Shown: positions 9,216 through 17,601, counted from the stretch's first letter. The stretch: 62,652 bases of DNA from Paraburkholderia hiiakae (GCF_904848665.1 NZ_CAJHCQ010000034.1:1-62652), one strand, 5' to 3'. Made by a program: numbers and translations. Notes: generated from the letters alone by a model not told the origin.

Positions 9216-10367
9216 ATGACCGAGAAGTCCACTCTTCCAACCAGCGCAAACGTTGCCGATAGCACGGGCCTCGAGACGGCCCTTGATGCTGCCCTCGACC
9301 CCAGCAGCGCCGACGACGCCTCGCTCGCCGTCGCGCTGGAGGCCGTGCGCAGCGCGCTGGAGCAACCGCTGCCCGCCGCCGACATGCCGATGATGGTGCT
9401 GCTGGTGGACGACCAGGCGATCGTGGCCGAGGCCGTGCGCCGCTCGCTCGCGAGCGAGCGCGAGATCGACTTCCACTATTGCGCGCATCCCGACCAGGCC
9501 GTGCGCACCGCCGAGGAAGTGCGCCCGACCGTGATCCTGCAGGACCTCGTGATGCCGGGCACCGACGGCCTCACGCTCGTGCGCGCCTATCGCGCGAACG
9601 AAGCGACGCGCGACGTGCCGATCATCGTGCTCTCCACCAAGGAGGAGCCCGCCATCAAGAGCGCGGCGTTCGCCTCGGGCGCGAACGACTACCTCGTCAA
9701 GCTGCCGGACAGCGTCGAGCTGATCGCACGCGTGAAATATCATTCGCGATCCTACGTAAACATGCTCCAGCGCGACGAGGCGTATCGCGCGTTGCGCCGC
9801 TCGCAGCAAGAACTGCTCCGCGCGAACCTCGAACTGCGCCGCCTCACGCATTCGGATGGCCTCACGGGTCTCTCGAACCGGCGTTATCTCGACGAATTCC
9901 TGAGCGCCGAGTGGAAACGCGCGGAACGCGAGCGCACCGAGGTGTCACTGCTGATGATCGACGTGGACTACTTCAAACCCTATAACGACACCTACGGCCA
10001 CGTGTCGGGCGACAACGTGCTGCGCTCGGTGGCGACGACGATCCGTCGCGAAATACGTCAGCCGCGCGACCTCGTGGCGCGCTTCGGCGGCGAGGAGTTC
10101 GCAGTTGTCTTGCCGGGCACGGGCAGCGCGGGCGCGCGGCTGCTCGCCGAGAAAATGCGCCGCGACGTTGCGGGGCTCGCTCTGCCGCACGTGGGCTCCG
10201 CCGTGAGCGAGCACCTCACGATCAGCGTTGGCGTGGCCACGCTCACGCCCGCGCCGGGACTCGCGGAAACGGCGCTGATCGAGGAAGCCGACGCCGCGCT
10301 CTACCGGGCCAAGCGCGATGGGCGTAATCGCGTGGCGTTTTCCACGCAGGTCTCCGGGCGCGAGTAG
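9216..10367 (+). CDS. wspR: WspR, receiver-GGDEF diguanylate cyclase
   Basis: WspR makes cyclic di-GMP from two GTP when its receiver is phosphorylated by WspE. The 383-aa protein has an N-terminal extension of about 57 residues (longer than the roughly 18 of Pseudomonas WspR), a receiver with Asp110 in VILQDLVMPG, a short helical stalk and a GGDEF domain with the active-site GGEEF at 291-295 and MIDVDYFKPYND upstream. The inhibitory I-site, normally RxxD five residues before GGEEF, reads Q282-P-R-D285, with arginine displaced one position. The catalytic domain is otherwise canonical. No strong ribosome-binding site is seen in the 31-bp gap after wspF. Confidence 0.95.
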   Translation: MTEKSTLPTSANVADSTGLETALDAALDPSSADDASLAVALEAVRSALEQPLPAADMPMMVLLVDDQAIVAEAVRRSLASEREIDFHYCAHPDQAVRTAEEVRPTVILQDLVMPGTDGLTLVRAYRANEATRDVPIIVLSTKEEPAIKSAAFASGANDYLVKLPDSVELIARVKYHSRSYVNMLQRDEAYRALRRSQQELLRANLELRRLTHSDGLTGLSNRRYLDEFLSAEWKRAERERTEVSLLMIDVDYFKPYNDTYGHVSGDNVLRSVATTIRREIRQPRDLVARFGGEEFAVVLPGTGSAGARLLAEKMRRDVAGLALPHVGSAVSEHLTISVGVATLTPAPGLAETALIEEADAALYRAKRDGRNRVAFSTQVSGRE

Positions 10368-10378
10368 AGCGTCGAGGT

Positions 10379-12571
10379 TTAACGCGGCGTCCAGTCATAC
10401 ATCAGGATTTTGGCGCGCGCATCGTCCTCCACGAGCACCACGTAATCGCCGTTATCACGCTGCGCCGCGCTCATGCCCATATAAATGTCCACCCATCCGC
10501 TCGTGCTGCCCACGTCCGCACCGGGTGTCATCGAGCCGACGATCTGACCGCTGCGCGCGTCGTACACGTCGATTTTCTGCGTGTATAGCTCAGCGATGAA
10601 CACGTAGTTCCCGGCCACGGCGATCCCCACCGTCGTCACTTGCGGACTGCTGCTCGTGTTCCAGGGCAACGACGCTTGCCACGTAAGCGTGGGCGAACCG
10701 CTCGACCAGTTGTCATAACGCGCGAGCACAGGCCCCGCTTCCTTCCAGTGCGAGGCATCCCACGCAATGTCCGCGGTGAAGCCGGTGATGTACATCGTGT
10801 CGGTTTCGGCCACATAGACGATACGCGCAATGCGGTTGAACGGCGTCGGCATCGGGAACATCTTCGACGATGCATAGGTGTACTGGGGATTGCCGTGCGC
10901 GTCGAGCCCTTGCATCGGCATCTCGCGGATACCCGAAAGCGGCGTGGCGAGCCACACGTTGCCGGGCGTGTCCACCCACCAGTAGCCGTTGCCGACAGTC
11001 GCGCCCGTCGAGGGGTTCGACGTGATCTCGCTGGCATCCACATGGCCGTCGCCGTTCGCGTCGCGCCACATCCATTCGCCGTAGGTCGGTTGACCGGCGG
11101 GCCAGTCGCCCGGCATCGGATTCTGGGCGAGCAAGCCCGAGGGAATCGCGATTTCGCCATCGGTTGCGGGCGAGAAGCGGTAGATGTTCAGGTAGCGCGC
11201 GTACTGGTCGAGCGTGTAGAGGAACCGCCGGCCATCGAAACGGCGCACCATCGGCGAGCCGCGCACGCCGCGCGTGGAATGGAGCGCAGGATCGTCGGGA
11301 TAAGTGAAGCGGTCGAGCGTGAAGCCCGCATAGGTCCATTGCTTGCCAGGCGCCTGGCGGTAGTCGAGCGTGAAGCGTTTCGAGCCGGTAAAGACGTTTG
11401 CGGTATTGGCCGGGTCGAAGGCAGCGGCATCGACGAAAGTGAGGCCGTAGAGGCGCCAGGCCAGCGAGCGCGCGCCCATCGCATAGCTTTCGAGCACCGC
11501 TCCCTGGCCTACGAGCGCGGTGCCGTAAGGCCGTGGCCCCTGGCCGTTCTGCGCGACGTACAGATTGCCCGCCTGGTCGTAGCCGATGCTCGTGATGCCG
11601 TTAAAGCGCCAGTCGCCGGGCTTGCCCTCCACGACGTGGAAGATGCCCTGGCGCGTGCCGAGCGTGCCCGCTGCCGCCATCTGGCCGTTCGGCGTGCGCG
11701 TGTAGAGCAGGATCTGCTGCGTGGGTCCGTTGTCGGCAATCGAGAGTTGGCCGGATGGCGCGAAAGCGAGGTCGGTGGGCACCGTGCCCGCGGGCAGCAC
11801 GGGCGCATCGTTGAGCGCGGTGCCGTCCGTGCGGTAGTGGCCGATGCTAGGGCCGCTCGCGTCCTGCAAGCCCTGAATCAGCCACAGCGTGCCGTCGCTC
11901 GCGAGCGCAATGCGCCCCGGCGAGGGCACGGTGAACGAACGCAGTTGACGCATGGTCTGCGCGTCGTAGACCACGATGCGGTTGTCTGCGGTATCGGCAA
12001 CGTACAACTGCGTATCGGTGGACGCGAGGCCGCGCACGGCGCCGTCGCTGCCGCTCGGCGCGGCGAGCACGCGCAGGAAGCTGTTTTTGGTCGCGTTCGC
12101 GCTGTTGCCAATGCCGCTCGCGAACGGCGCGCCCTGCGTTACGTCCGAGCGCAGACGGCGCGTCACGCCGAACCACGTCTGGTTTGCAGGCGGATAGTCC
12201 GCGCCCACAAGGCCGTTGCCCTCGTTGCCGATCGACATCGCGGCATACACGTAGGTGCTGTTCGCCGCGATGGCGTCGCCGCCCGCATTGCCCCAGCCGT
12301 GCGTGTTGCCGGCCACGGCGAGTTTGTCGCCGCCGCGGTAGACGCCGATCTCGCTACCGCTTTCGTCCCAAGGCGCGTTTGCGTAGACGGTGCCGTCGGG
12401 CGCGACGGCAATCGCCTCTACGTCCTGCTGCATCCACTTGCCGTCGCCGAAACCGAAGCTGTTGCCGATCCAGGACGTTGTGTAGTTGAGCGCGCTTTGC
12501 GCGACGGCTGGTTGAATCGCGAGACCTTGCAGCGCAAATGACAAGGCGATGAAGCGAGCAGCATTTTTCAC
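10379..12571 (-). CDS. Secreted NHL/beta-propeller repeat protein with an EF-hand loop
   Basis: This 730-aa protein begins with a clear Sec signal peptide (Lys-Asn, hydrophobic core, AVAQ-S cleavage site at about residue 25). The rest is made of recurrent beta-propeller-like blades with segments such as VAPDGTVYAN, LASDGTLWLI and YDQAGNLYVAQNG, typical of NHL or SMP-30-like folds. A calcium-type EF-hand loop (D-A-N-G-D-G-H-V-D-A-S-E) lies at residues 504-515 (bases 11027-11062). I cannot assign a function; secreted NHL proteins include lyases, scaffolds and binding proteins. It is convergent with wspR, ending 11 bp from it, and divergent from the anti-sigma/ECF cluster. Confidence 0.78.
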   Translation of the reverse strand: MKNAARFIALSFALQGLAIQPAVAQSALNYTTSWIGNSFGFGDGKWMQQDVEAIAVAPDGTVYANAPWDESGSEIGVYRGGDKLAVAGNTHGWGNAGGDAIAANSTYVYAAMSIGNEGNGLVGADYPPANQTWFGVTRRLRSDVTQGAPFASGIGNSANATKNSFLRVLAAPSGSDGAVRGLASTDTQLYVADTADNRIVVYDAQTMRQLRSFTVPSPGRIALASDGTLWLIQGLQDASGPSIGHYRTDGTALNDAPVLPAGTVPTDLAFAPSGQLSIADNGPTQQILLYTRTPNGQMAAAGTLGTRQGIFHVVEGKPGDWRFNGITSIGYDQAGNLYVAQNGQGPRPYGTALVGQGAVLESYAMGARSLAWRLYGLTFVDAAAFDPANTANVFTGSKRFTLDYRQAPGKQWTYAGFTLDRFTYPDDPALHSTRGVRGSPMVRRFDGRRFLYTLDQYARYLNIYRFSPATDGEIAIPSGLLAQNPMPGDWPAGQPTYGEWMWRDANGDGHVDASEITSNPSTGATVGNGYWWVDTPGNVWLATPLSGIREMPMQGLDAHGNPQYTYASSKMFPMPTPFNRIARIVYVAETDTMYITGFTADIAWDASHWKEAGPVLARYDNWSSGSPTLTWQASLPWNTSSSPQVTTVGIAVAGNYVFIAELYTQKIDVYDARSGQIVGSMTPGADVGSTSGWVDIYMGMSAAQRDNGDYVVLVEDDARAKILMYDWTPR

Positions 12572-12771
12572 TTGAATTCCCGTAAATCACGAACTTGCCG
12601 GAGGGTGTACGGCTGTTGGGCGTGATGCTCGCATGGGCGTTTAAGGAAATAATTCAAATATTATTCAATGCGGGTAATGTGGCGTTTTTTTATGCGGATG
12701 CGATGAATGAGCGGTCCGCGCGGCGCAAAATCGCTCGAGCACAGTGCAAAAAGGGAATTTCGTCGCCCGGA

Positions 12772-12800
12772 GGAATAATCCGCGCCCGCCGCGTGTTAGT
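12772..12800 (+). promoter_or_regulatory. Candidate ECF-type promoter GGAATA-N17-GTTAGT
   Basis: GGAATA at 12772-12777 is followed 17 nt later by GTTAGT at 12795-12800, 38 bp before the first anti-sigma gene. GGAAT-type -35 elements are typical of ECF sigma factors, and a site of the same spacing is found before the DUF4148 gene. The rest of the 12572-12837 gap is unusually AT-rich (around 12640-12700) and holds no convincing gene. This is inference from pattern only. Confidence 0.35.
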
Positions 12801-12837
12801 CCCCGCATCGCCACCCAATCAGCATTGAATCAAGATC

Positions 12838-13569
12838 ATGAAGTTTCGCGGGCCGCTCGACGAGCCGCCAGTTTCCGAAGCCGATATCCAGGCCTATAGC
12901 GACGGCACGCTCGCCGGCGCGCGGGTGGCGCACGTGCGCCGCTACCTCGCGGGCAAGCCTGGCGAATGGCATCGCATCCTGTTCTATCGGCGCCTGAACG
13001 CCCAGATCCGCGATGCCTACCCGGCGCCGGCGGCGCAGACGGCGCACTCGCGCACCGCTCCCGCCCGAGGCAGGCGGGTGTCGCGCTACGCTCTCGCTCT
13101 CGCGGCCGCCCTCGTGTTGGCGGTTGGCGCATGGGGGTGGATCGCCGTGACGCAGCCGTCGCAGCAAGTGCTGAACAACGCCGCGGTCATGGCCCTGATG
13201 GAGGCCGAAAACGCGCAGCCCGAGGCGCTGGAAGCAGGCGCGGCGCGTGCGCCGTTCGATTTCGGCGCGGCCGGCCTGCACTTTCTCGGCGGCGGTGAAG
13301 TGCGGGTTGGCGCGTTCGCGAGTGCGCAACGTTATGTCTACGAGAACAGCCAGGGCGAGCGCGTGGTGCTGCTCGCGAGCCGCGCCTGGCTGGCGGGCGC
13401 GGCGCCCCAATGGAGCGCGCACCGCGCGGGTCCGCTGAGGCTCCTGATGTGGCGCGAACGCGGCACGCGCTGGGTGCTCGCGGGCAGCGCGCAAACGCGC
13501 GGCTTGATGCACGCAGCGGACCTCGCGACACTCGCCACGCCGCCGGCGCGCGAGGGCGAAGGATCGTGA
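12838..13569 (+). CDS. Anti-sigma factor-like membrane protein (first of two paralogues)
   Basis: The 243-aa product has a short cytoplasmic N-terminal segment (DIQAYSDGTLAGARVAHVRRY) resembling the anti-sigma domain of the second protein downstream, one membrane segment at about residues 82-102, and a periplasmic domain. That domain contains YVYENSQGERVVLLASR, which aligns with YHNAQGERVTLCIS of the downstream anti-sigma protein, so the two are paralogues. The zinc-binding HxxxCxxC motif is absent. It lies 55 bp upstream of the ECF sigma gene. I infer that it restrains that sigma factor at the membrane, but it could act on another sigma or have diverged. No strong Shine-Dalgarno sequence precedes the ATG. 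Confidence 0.7.
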   Translation: MKFRGPLDEPPVSEADIQAYSDGTLAGARVAHVRRYLAGKPGEWHRILFYRRLNAQIRDAYPAPAAQTAHSRTAPARGRRVSRYALALAAALVLAVGAWGWIAVTQPSQQVLNNAAVMALMEAENAQPEALEAGAARAPFDFGAAGLHFLGGGEVRVGAFASAQRYVYENSQGERVVLLASRAWLAGAAPQWSAHRAGPLRLLMWRERGTRWVLAGSAQTRGLMHAADLATLATPPAREGEGS

Positions 13570-13624
13570 ACCCGCCCGGCGATGCAAATCGCGCAATGAC
13601 CTTTGCAGCAATCCAGGATGAAAC

Positions 13625-14143
13625 ATGGACATCCGTGACGAGCTGATAGAACACGTGCCGCGCCTGCGACGCTACGCGCGCGCGCTGATCAACAATCGCG
13701 AGCTCGCCGACGACCTCGTGCAGGACACGCTCGAACGCGCGATCGCCCGCACGGAGCTGTTTCGTCCGGGTACCGACCTGCGCGCCTGGCTTTTCACGAT
13801 CATGCACAACATCTTTGTGAACCAGGTGCGCAAGTCGGCGGCGCGCGGCGCGCACGTTTCCGTCGACGACGAAAGCGTGCCCGAAACCGATTACGCCGTG
13901 CCCGCCACGCAAACGGGCGCGCTCGAAGTGCGCGATCTGGATTTCGCGCTGCAGCGCCTGCCCGTGGAGCAGCGCGAAGTGGTGCTTTTGGTGGGGCTGG
14001 AGGAAATGAGTTACGCCGATGTCGCATTGGCGCTCGACATACCGATCGGTACGGTCATGTCGCGTCTGTCGAGGGGACGTGAGCGCCTGCGCGCGCTCAT
14101 GGCCGGTTCCGTCCCGCGTGCGAATCTGAAGGTGGTGCGATGA
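13625..14143 (+). CDS. ECF RNA polymerase sigma factor
   Basis: This 172-aa protein is a compact two-domain sigma factor. Region 2 shows LADDLVQDTLERAIAR and the RAWLFTIMHNIFVNQVRK segment; region 4 shows LPVEQREVVLLVGLEEMSY and the helix-turn-helix IPIGTVMSRLSRGRERLR. It should direct core polymerase to a small set of envelope-related promoters when released from an anti-sigma factor. The start ATG is preceded by AGGA. Its stop overlaps the next gene as ATGA, the usual arrangement for a sigma/anti-sigma pair. A second anti-sigma-like gene lies just upstream, which is uncommon. Confidence 0.93.
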   Translation: MDIRDELIEHVPRLRRYARALINNRELADDLVQDTLERAIARTELFRPGTDLRAWLFTIMHNIFVNQVRKSAARGAHVSVDDESVPETDYAVPATQTGALEVRDLDFALQRLPVEQREVVLLVGLEEMSYADVALALDIPIGTVMSRLSRGRERLRALMAGSVPRANLKVVR

Positions 14144-14994
14144 GCGATCAACAAAATCCCGTCACGCAGGACGAGATCCACGCCTACGTGGACGGCACGC
14201 TTTCCGAGGCGCGCCGCGCCGATGTGGAGCGCGAGCTCGAGCGCAATCCCGAGCTTGCCGCGCGCGCGAGCGACTTCTTCGCGCTCAACAACCTGCTGCA
14301 CGAGCGTTACGACCGCGTGCTCAACGAGCCGCTGCCCGCGCGCCTGCGCGTGGCCGCGCCTGAGCCGCAGGCGCAAACGGTGCGAAACACCCGGCAGGCG
14401 GCGAACTGGCCGCGCTTCGCGAGTCTCGCGGCGACGCTCCTGCTGGGCGTGGGAATCGGCTGGGGCGTGCACTACGGCATGGGCGGCATGAGCGGCGCGG
14501 GCGCACCCGCAGGCGCGGCCGGCGGCGGCGAGCTGCGCGCGGTGAGCGCGGACAGCTCCATGCGCTTCGCACAGCAAGCGGCGCTCGCGCACGTGGTCTA
14601 CATGCCGACGGTGGCGCGGCCCGCCACGATGGACGACAGTCAGGAGCAGGACTTCGTGAAGTGGCTCGCCAACCGGCTCGGCACCAACGTTCGCGCGCCG
14701 ATGCTCTCGAAGAGCGGCTTCGAGCTTTCGGGCGGGCGCTTGTTACCGGCCGACGACGGCGGCGAAGTCGCGCAGTTCATGTATCACAACGCGCAAGGCG
14801 AGCGCGTGACGCTGTGTATCTCGCACCGCAAGACGAGCGCCAACACCACCGCGTTCAAGCTGTATCAGGATGGACCGGTGAATGTGTTCTATTGGGTGGA
14901 CGGAGATTTCGGGTACGCGCTTTCCGGCGGTATCGACCGTAAGGCGCTGCTGCAGCTCTCGCATGACGTTTATGCGCAATTGACGCAGCAGTGA
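14140..14994 (+). CDS. Anti-sigma factor, membrane-anchored (second paralogue)
   Basis: The 284-aa product opens with QDEIHAYVDGTLSEARRADV, the short N-terminal anti-sigma module seen in FecR-like and related anti-sigma factors. A membrane segment at about residues 92-112 (FASLAATLLLGVGIGWGVHY) is followed by a Gly/Ala-rich linker and a periplasmic domain. No HxxxCxxC zinc motif is present. Its start overlaps the ECF sigma stop, so co-translation is likely and this is the best candidate for the cognate anti-sigma factor. The periplasmic domain shares the GERV motif with the protein encoded upstream of the sigma gene. Confidence 0.82.
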   Translation: MSDQQNPVTQDEIHAYVDGTLSEARRADVERELERNPELAARASDFFALNNLLHERYDRVLNEPLPARLRVAAPEPQAQTVRNTRQAANWPRFASLAATLLLGVGIGWGVHYGMGGMSGAGAPAGAAGGGELRAVSADSSMRFAQQAALAHVVYMPTVARPATMDDSQEQDFVKWLANRLGTNVRAPMLSKSGFELSGGRLLPADDGGEVAQFMYHNAQGERVTLCISHRKTSANTTAFKLYQDGPVNVFYWVDGDFGYALSGGIDRKALLQLSHDVYAQLTQQ

Positions 14995-15066
14995 GCGCGC
15001 CGGGCGCGGGCACGGCGGCTCGTGGGGCCGCCGCGCCGCGCTTGTGACCCGGGCTTCACCCGAGCT

Positions 15067-16881
15067 TCACCTAACCTTCACAGCAACAAAGCTGCGCGCG
15101 TTATTGCGCTGAATCAGCAGCGACATGCTCTTCGTCGCCTTTGCTTCGAGCGCGGTGGCTTGCTCCTGCGTTTCGATCAGCGTGCCGTCGAGCGACAGTA
15201 CGACGTCGCCAGCCCGCACGCCCGCGCTCGCGGCCGGGCCAGTCGAGGCTTCCACCATCAAACCGAGCGGCAGGTCGGTCGAGCGCTTTTCCTCTTCGCT
15301 CAGTGCGTGCGCGATGAGGCCGAGGCGGTCCGCGGCATGGCGCGGCGCCTGCGCGGTGACGGGTTGGGCGAGCGGGGCGCCGGTGTCCGTCATCACTGCC
15401 TTGACGGCGCGCACGTTAGCCGGCGGCGTCTTGCTTGCCGGAGCCTCGACGGCGGCCGCGACTGGCGCGTCGGTCTTTTCCGCCGCCTGTGCGACTTCGG
15501 TCGCTCGTGCCGCCGTTGCCCCTTCTGCCCCGGCTGCCGCCGCAGGCGCATCCTCCGCCTTGCCATCGAACGCGGTGTTCGAGAAGCCGGTCACCGCTGG
15601 CTGCCGGTTGCGGATCACCTTGAGCGGGGCAGGCGTGGCGGGCGGTACGGCAGCGAGCGCGGCGGCGAGCGTCGCGGCCCGGTCGACGGGTTTGGTGCCG
15701 ATCTGCACGATCACGTCGCCGGTTCGGATGCCCGCTTTGCCGATGGGCGAGGCCGGATCGACGGCGTCGACGAGCGCGCCGCCCGCGTGCGGCAAGCCGA
15801 GTGCCGCCGCGAGCCCGGGGCTCACATCTTCGATCTGCATGCCGAAGGTGCGGATCGTGCCGCCATTGCCCGCGCCTGTGCCGTTTGCCGCGTTCGCCGC
15901 ATTGGCGCTGCCGGGGGGCGCCGCCTTGCGCGCCTGCAACTGGGCGCGGAACTGGTTGGCGGCGTCGATCGGAATCGCGAAGGTCAGGCCTTGGTAGCGG
16001 CCGCCGTCCGCGTAAATCTGCACGTCGATGCCGATCACCTCGCCCGCGCGATTGAAGATCGGGCCGCCGGAGTTGTCGGGGTTGACCGCCACGTCAGTCT
16101 GGAGGAACGGGAACGGCTTGCCGTCGGGCAGCGTGCGAGAAGTCGCGCTGAGGATGCCCGTCGTCACGGTGTTCTGATAGCTGTCCGGCGACCCGATTGA
16201 GAGCACCGGTTCGCCGGCATGCACCTTCGCCGTATCGGCGAGCTTCACGAACGGCAGATCGTGAGCGTCGATCTGCAGCACGGCAACGTCGCTTTGCGGG
16301 TCGACGGCGACCACCTCCGCCTTGAACTCGCGCTTGTCCGTGAGCCGCACGGTCACCTGCTCGGCGTTGTCGACGACATGCGCCGTGGTGAGCACGACGC
16401 CATCGGGGCTGACGATGAACCCGGAGCCCGCGCCCGTCATGACGCGCGGCCCGCTCGCGTCGGCGTCGGACGCCGGCTTCGGCGCGCGCTTGAAGAACGC
16501 GAAGAAAGGATCGTCGGCGTCGATGGCCTCCTGCTCGGGCTGCGCGGACGGGTCGTCGTCGCTGTGCGCGATCACGTGCACGACGGCGGGGCCGTAGCGC
16601 TCGGCGAGCGAGAAGAAGTCGGGTGTGGCGGCCGCCGGCGCGGATGTCTCTGCGGCGGCCTTCTGCGCGGCTGCCGTGTCGCTAGCCGCCTTGTCGTTGG
16701 CGGCCTTATCGTTAGCGGCCTTATCGGCGGCGGCTTTGCTGTTGGCGGTTTTGTTGGCGGGCGGCTTGGTGGAGGCCGGAGGCGGCGTTGTCGCGTTCGC
16801 CGCGTAACAGAAAGCGCTGACAAGCGCGAGGGCAAGCGCGGCCGCGGGGCGCGAAGTGCGGGCGAAGTTCAGGCGGAGCAC
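15067..16881 (-). CDS. DegP/HtrA-like periplasmic serine protease with two PDZ domains
   Basis: The product, 604 aa from a GTG start preceded by GGGAGG, has a signal peptide, a low-complexity Lys/Ala/Asn segment at about 30-85, a trypsin-like domain and two PDZ domains. The catalytic triad is visible: His168 in TTAHVV, Asp198 in DPQSDVAVL and Ser271. The active-site loop reads NPDNSGGP, so Asp269 occupies the place normally held by glycine (GNSGG), which contributes to the oxyanion hole. HtrA proteases degrade or refold misfolded envelope proteins. An ATG at 16953 would add 24 residues before the signal peptide and is less likely. The gene converges on the anti-sigma gene, with about 70 bp between them. 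Confidence 0.85.
   Translation of the reverse strand: MLRLNFARTSRPAAALALALVSAFCYAANATTPPPASTKPPANKTANSKAAADKAANDKAANDKAASDTAAAQKAAAETSAPAAATPDFFSLAERYGPAVVHVIAHSDDDPSAQPEQEAIDADDPFFAFFKRAPKPASDADASGPRVMTGAGSGFIVSPDGVVLTTAHVVDNAEQVTVRLTDKREFKAEVVAVDPQSDVAVLQIDAHDLPFVKLADTAKVHAGEPVLSIGSPDSYQNTVTTGILSATSRTLPDGKPFPFLQTDVAVNPDNSGGPIFNRAGEVIGIDVQIYADGGRYQGLTFAIPIDAANQFRAQLQARKAAPPGSANAANAANGTGAGNGGTIRTFGMQIEDVSPGLAAALGLPHAGGALVDAVDPASPIGKAGIRTGDVIVQIGTKPVDRAATLAAALAAVPPATPAPLKVIRNRQPAVTGFSNTAFDGKAEDAPAAAAGAEGATAARATEVAQAAEKTDAPVAAAVEAPASKTPPANVRAVKAVMTDTGAPLAQPVTAQAPRHAADRLGLIAHALSEEEKRSTDLPLGLMVEASTGPAASAGVRAGDVVLSLDGTLIETQEQATALEAKATKSMSLLIQRNNARSFVAVKVR
16685..16759 (-). repeat. Five 15-bp tandem repeats inside the DegP-like gene
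   Basis: Five successive units of 15 bp, best conserved in 16700-16729 (GCGGCCTTATCGTTA and close variants), encode five-residue repeats of the KAAND/KAAAD type in the linker before the protease domain. Unit length is a multiple of three, so copy-number change would alter linker length without shifting the frame. Confidence 0.7.
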
Positions 16882-17204
16882 AGCACACCTCCCAGTGATG
16901 ATCGTGCTGGCGGGCGGCACGCGAACGCGGATAGCAAACGAATGCCGACGCACATAGTGTAGTCACGTCGCGAGGCAATTGGGGGGCAGGGTTTGTCCTG
17001 TAGCGCACGCAATTCGGCATGCCGGCGTGACGGTGCATGCGCGGAGCATCGAAGACGGCGGGTGGCTGACGTTGCGGCTGGCCAGGACGCTTGAGAGCGG
17101 GAGGGGCGGCGGCGAGACAAGCGCGCGCGATGCCCCGCTCGTCGCGAGCGGGGCGTTCGACTGTGGGAGGGGGGCGGCTAGCGGGAGGCGGCGATCGCTT
17201 TCAA
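16882..17204. other. Non-coding gap with a strong hairpin at 17132-17154
   Basis: About 320 bp between the DegP-like gene and the DUF4148 gene, both on the minus strand. No gene is supported. GCCCCGCTCG (17132-17141), a TCG loop and CGAGCGGGGC (17145-17154) form a 10-bp perfect stem about 50 bp downstream of the DUF4148 stop. No T-run follows on either strand, so it is terminator-like but not canonical. The protease promoter should lie in 16890-16990. Confidence 0.5.
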
Positions 17205-17528
17205 CTACCCGAATACAGGTTGCAGAAACTCACCGGCCCGACGCACGCCGTGCGGCGCGCCGGCGTCGCTCGTGCCCTGCATGGGCGCGCCCATGCCGCT
17301 GGGTTGCTGCTGTTGCTGCTGTGCCTTCGCATGAGCGACTTGCTGCGCGAATACAGGGCTCACATCGGGATACGAGCTATCGGTTACGAATTGCGAGCCG
17401 TTGGCCTGCGCTTCGATCAATTGTTCGCGCACCTGGGCACGCGTGAGTCCTTGCGCGGACGCGGTGGATACAGCGCCGATGGAAGCAATCACGACGAGCA
17501 AGGCGAAAAGCGGGCGGCGGTTAGTCAT
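17205..17528 (-). CDS. Secreted DUF4148 family protein
   Basis: The 107-aa product has a signal peptide (basic start, FALLVVIASIGAVSTASA, cleavage near residue 26) followed by the DUF4148 sequence GLTRAQVREQLIEAQANG, a small domain common in Burkholderiaceae periplasmic proteins of unknown function. A Gln-rich stretch (six consecutive Gln) follows. AGGAG seven nt before the ATG at 17528 decides the start over an ATG at 17552. A candidate ECF-type promoter lies about 75-100 bp upstream and may tie it to the nearby sigma factor. Confidence 0.85.
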   Translation of the reverse strand: MTNRRPLFALLVVIASIGAVSTASAQGLTRAQVREQLIEAQANGSQFVTDSSYPDVSPVFAQQVAHAKAQQQQQQPSGMGAPMQGTSDAGAPHGVRRAGEFLQPVFG

Positions 17529-17601
17529 TTCGAACTCCTGATTAAATGGCATGGTTCGGCGACCGGCTGGAGCATGGTCGCATCAACGGAGACTGCACTG
17601 G

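Noticed and set aside
12595..12828. 77-residue plus-strand frame before the anti-sigma gene
   Set aside because: It lies in an AT-rich promoter zone, lacks family features and overlaps the candidate ECF promoter.
15125..16962. Long plus-strand frames opposite the DegP-like gene
   Set aside because: They are antisense shadows created by high GC at third positions; the minus strand encodes clear protease and PDZ domains.
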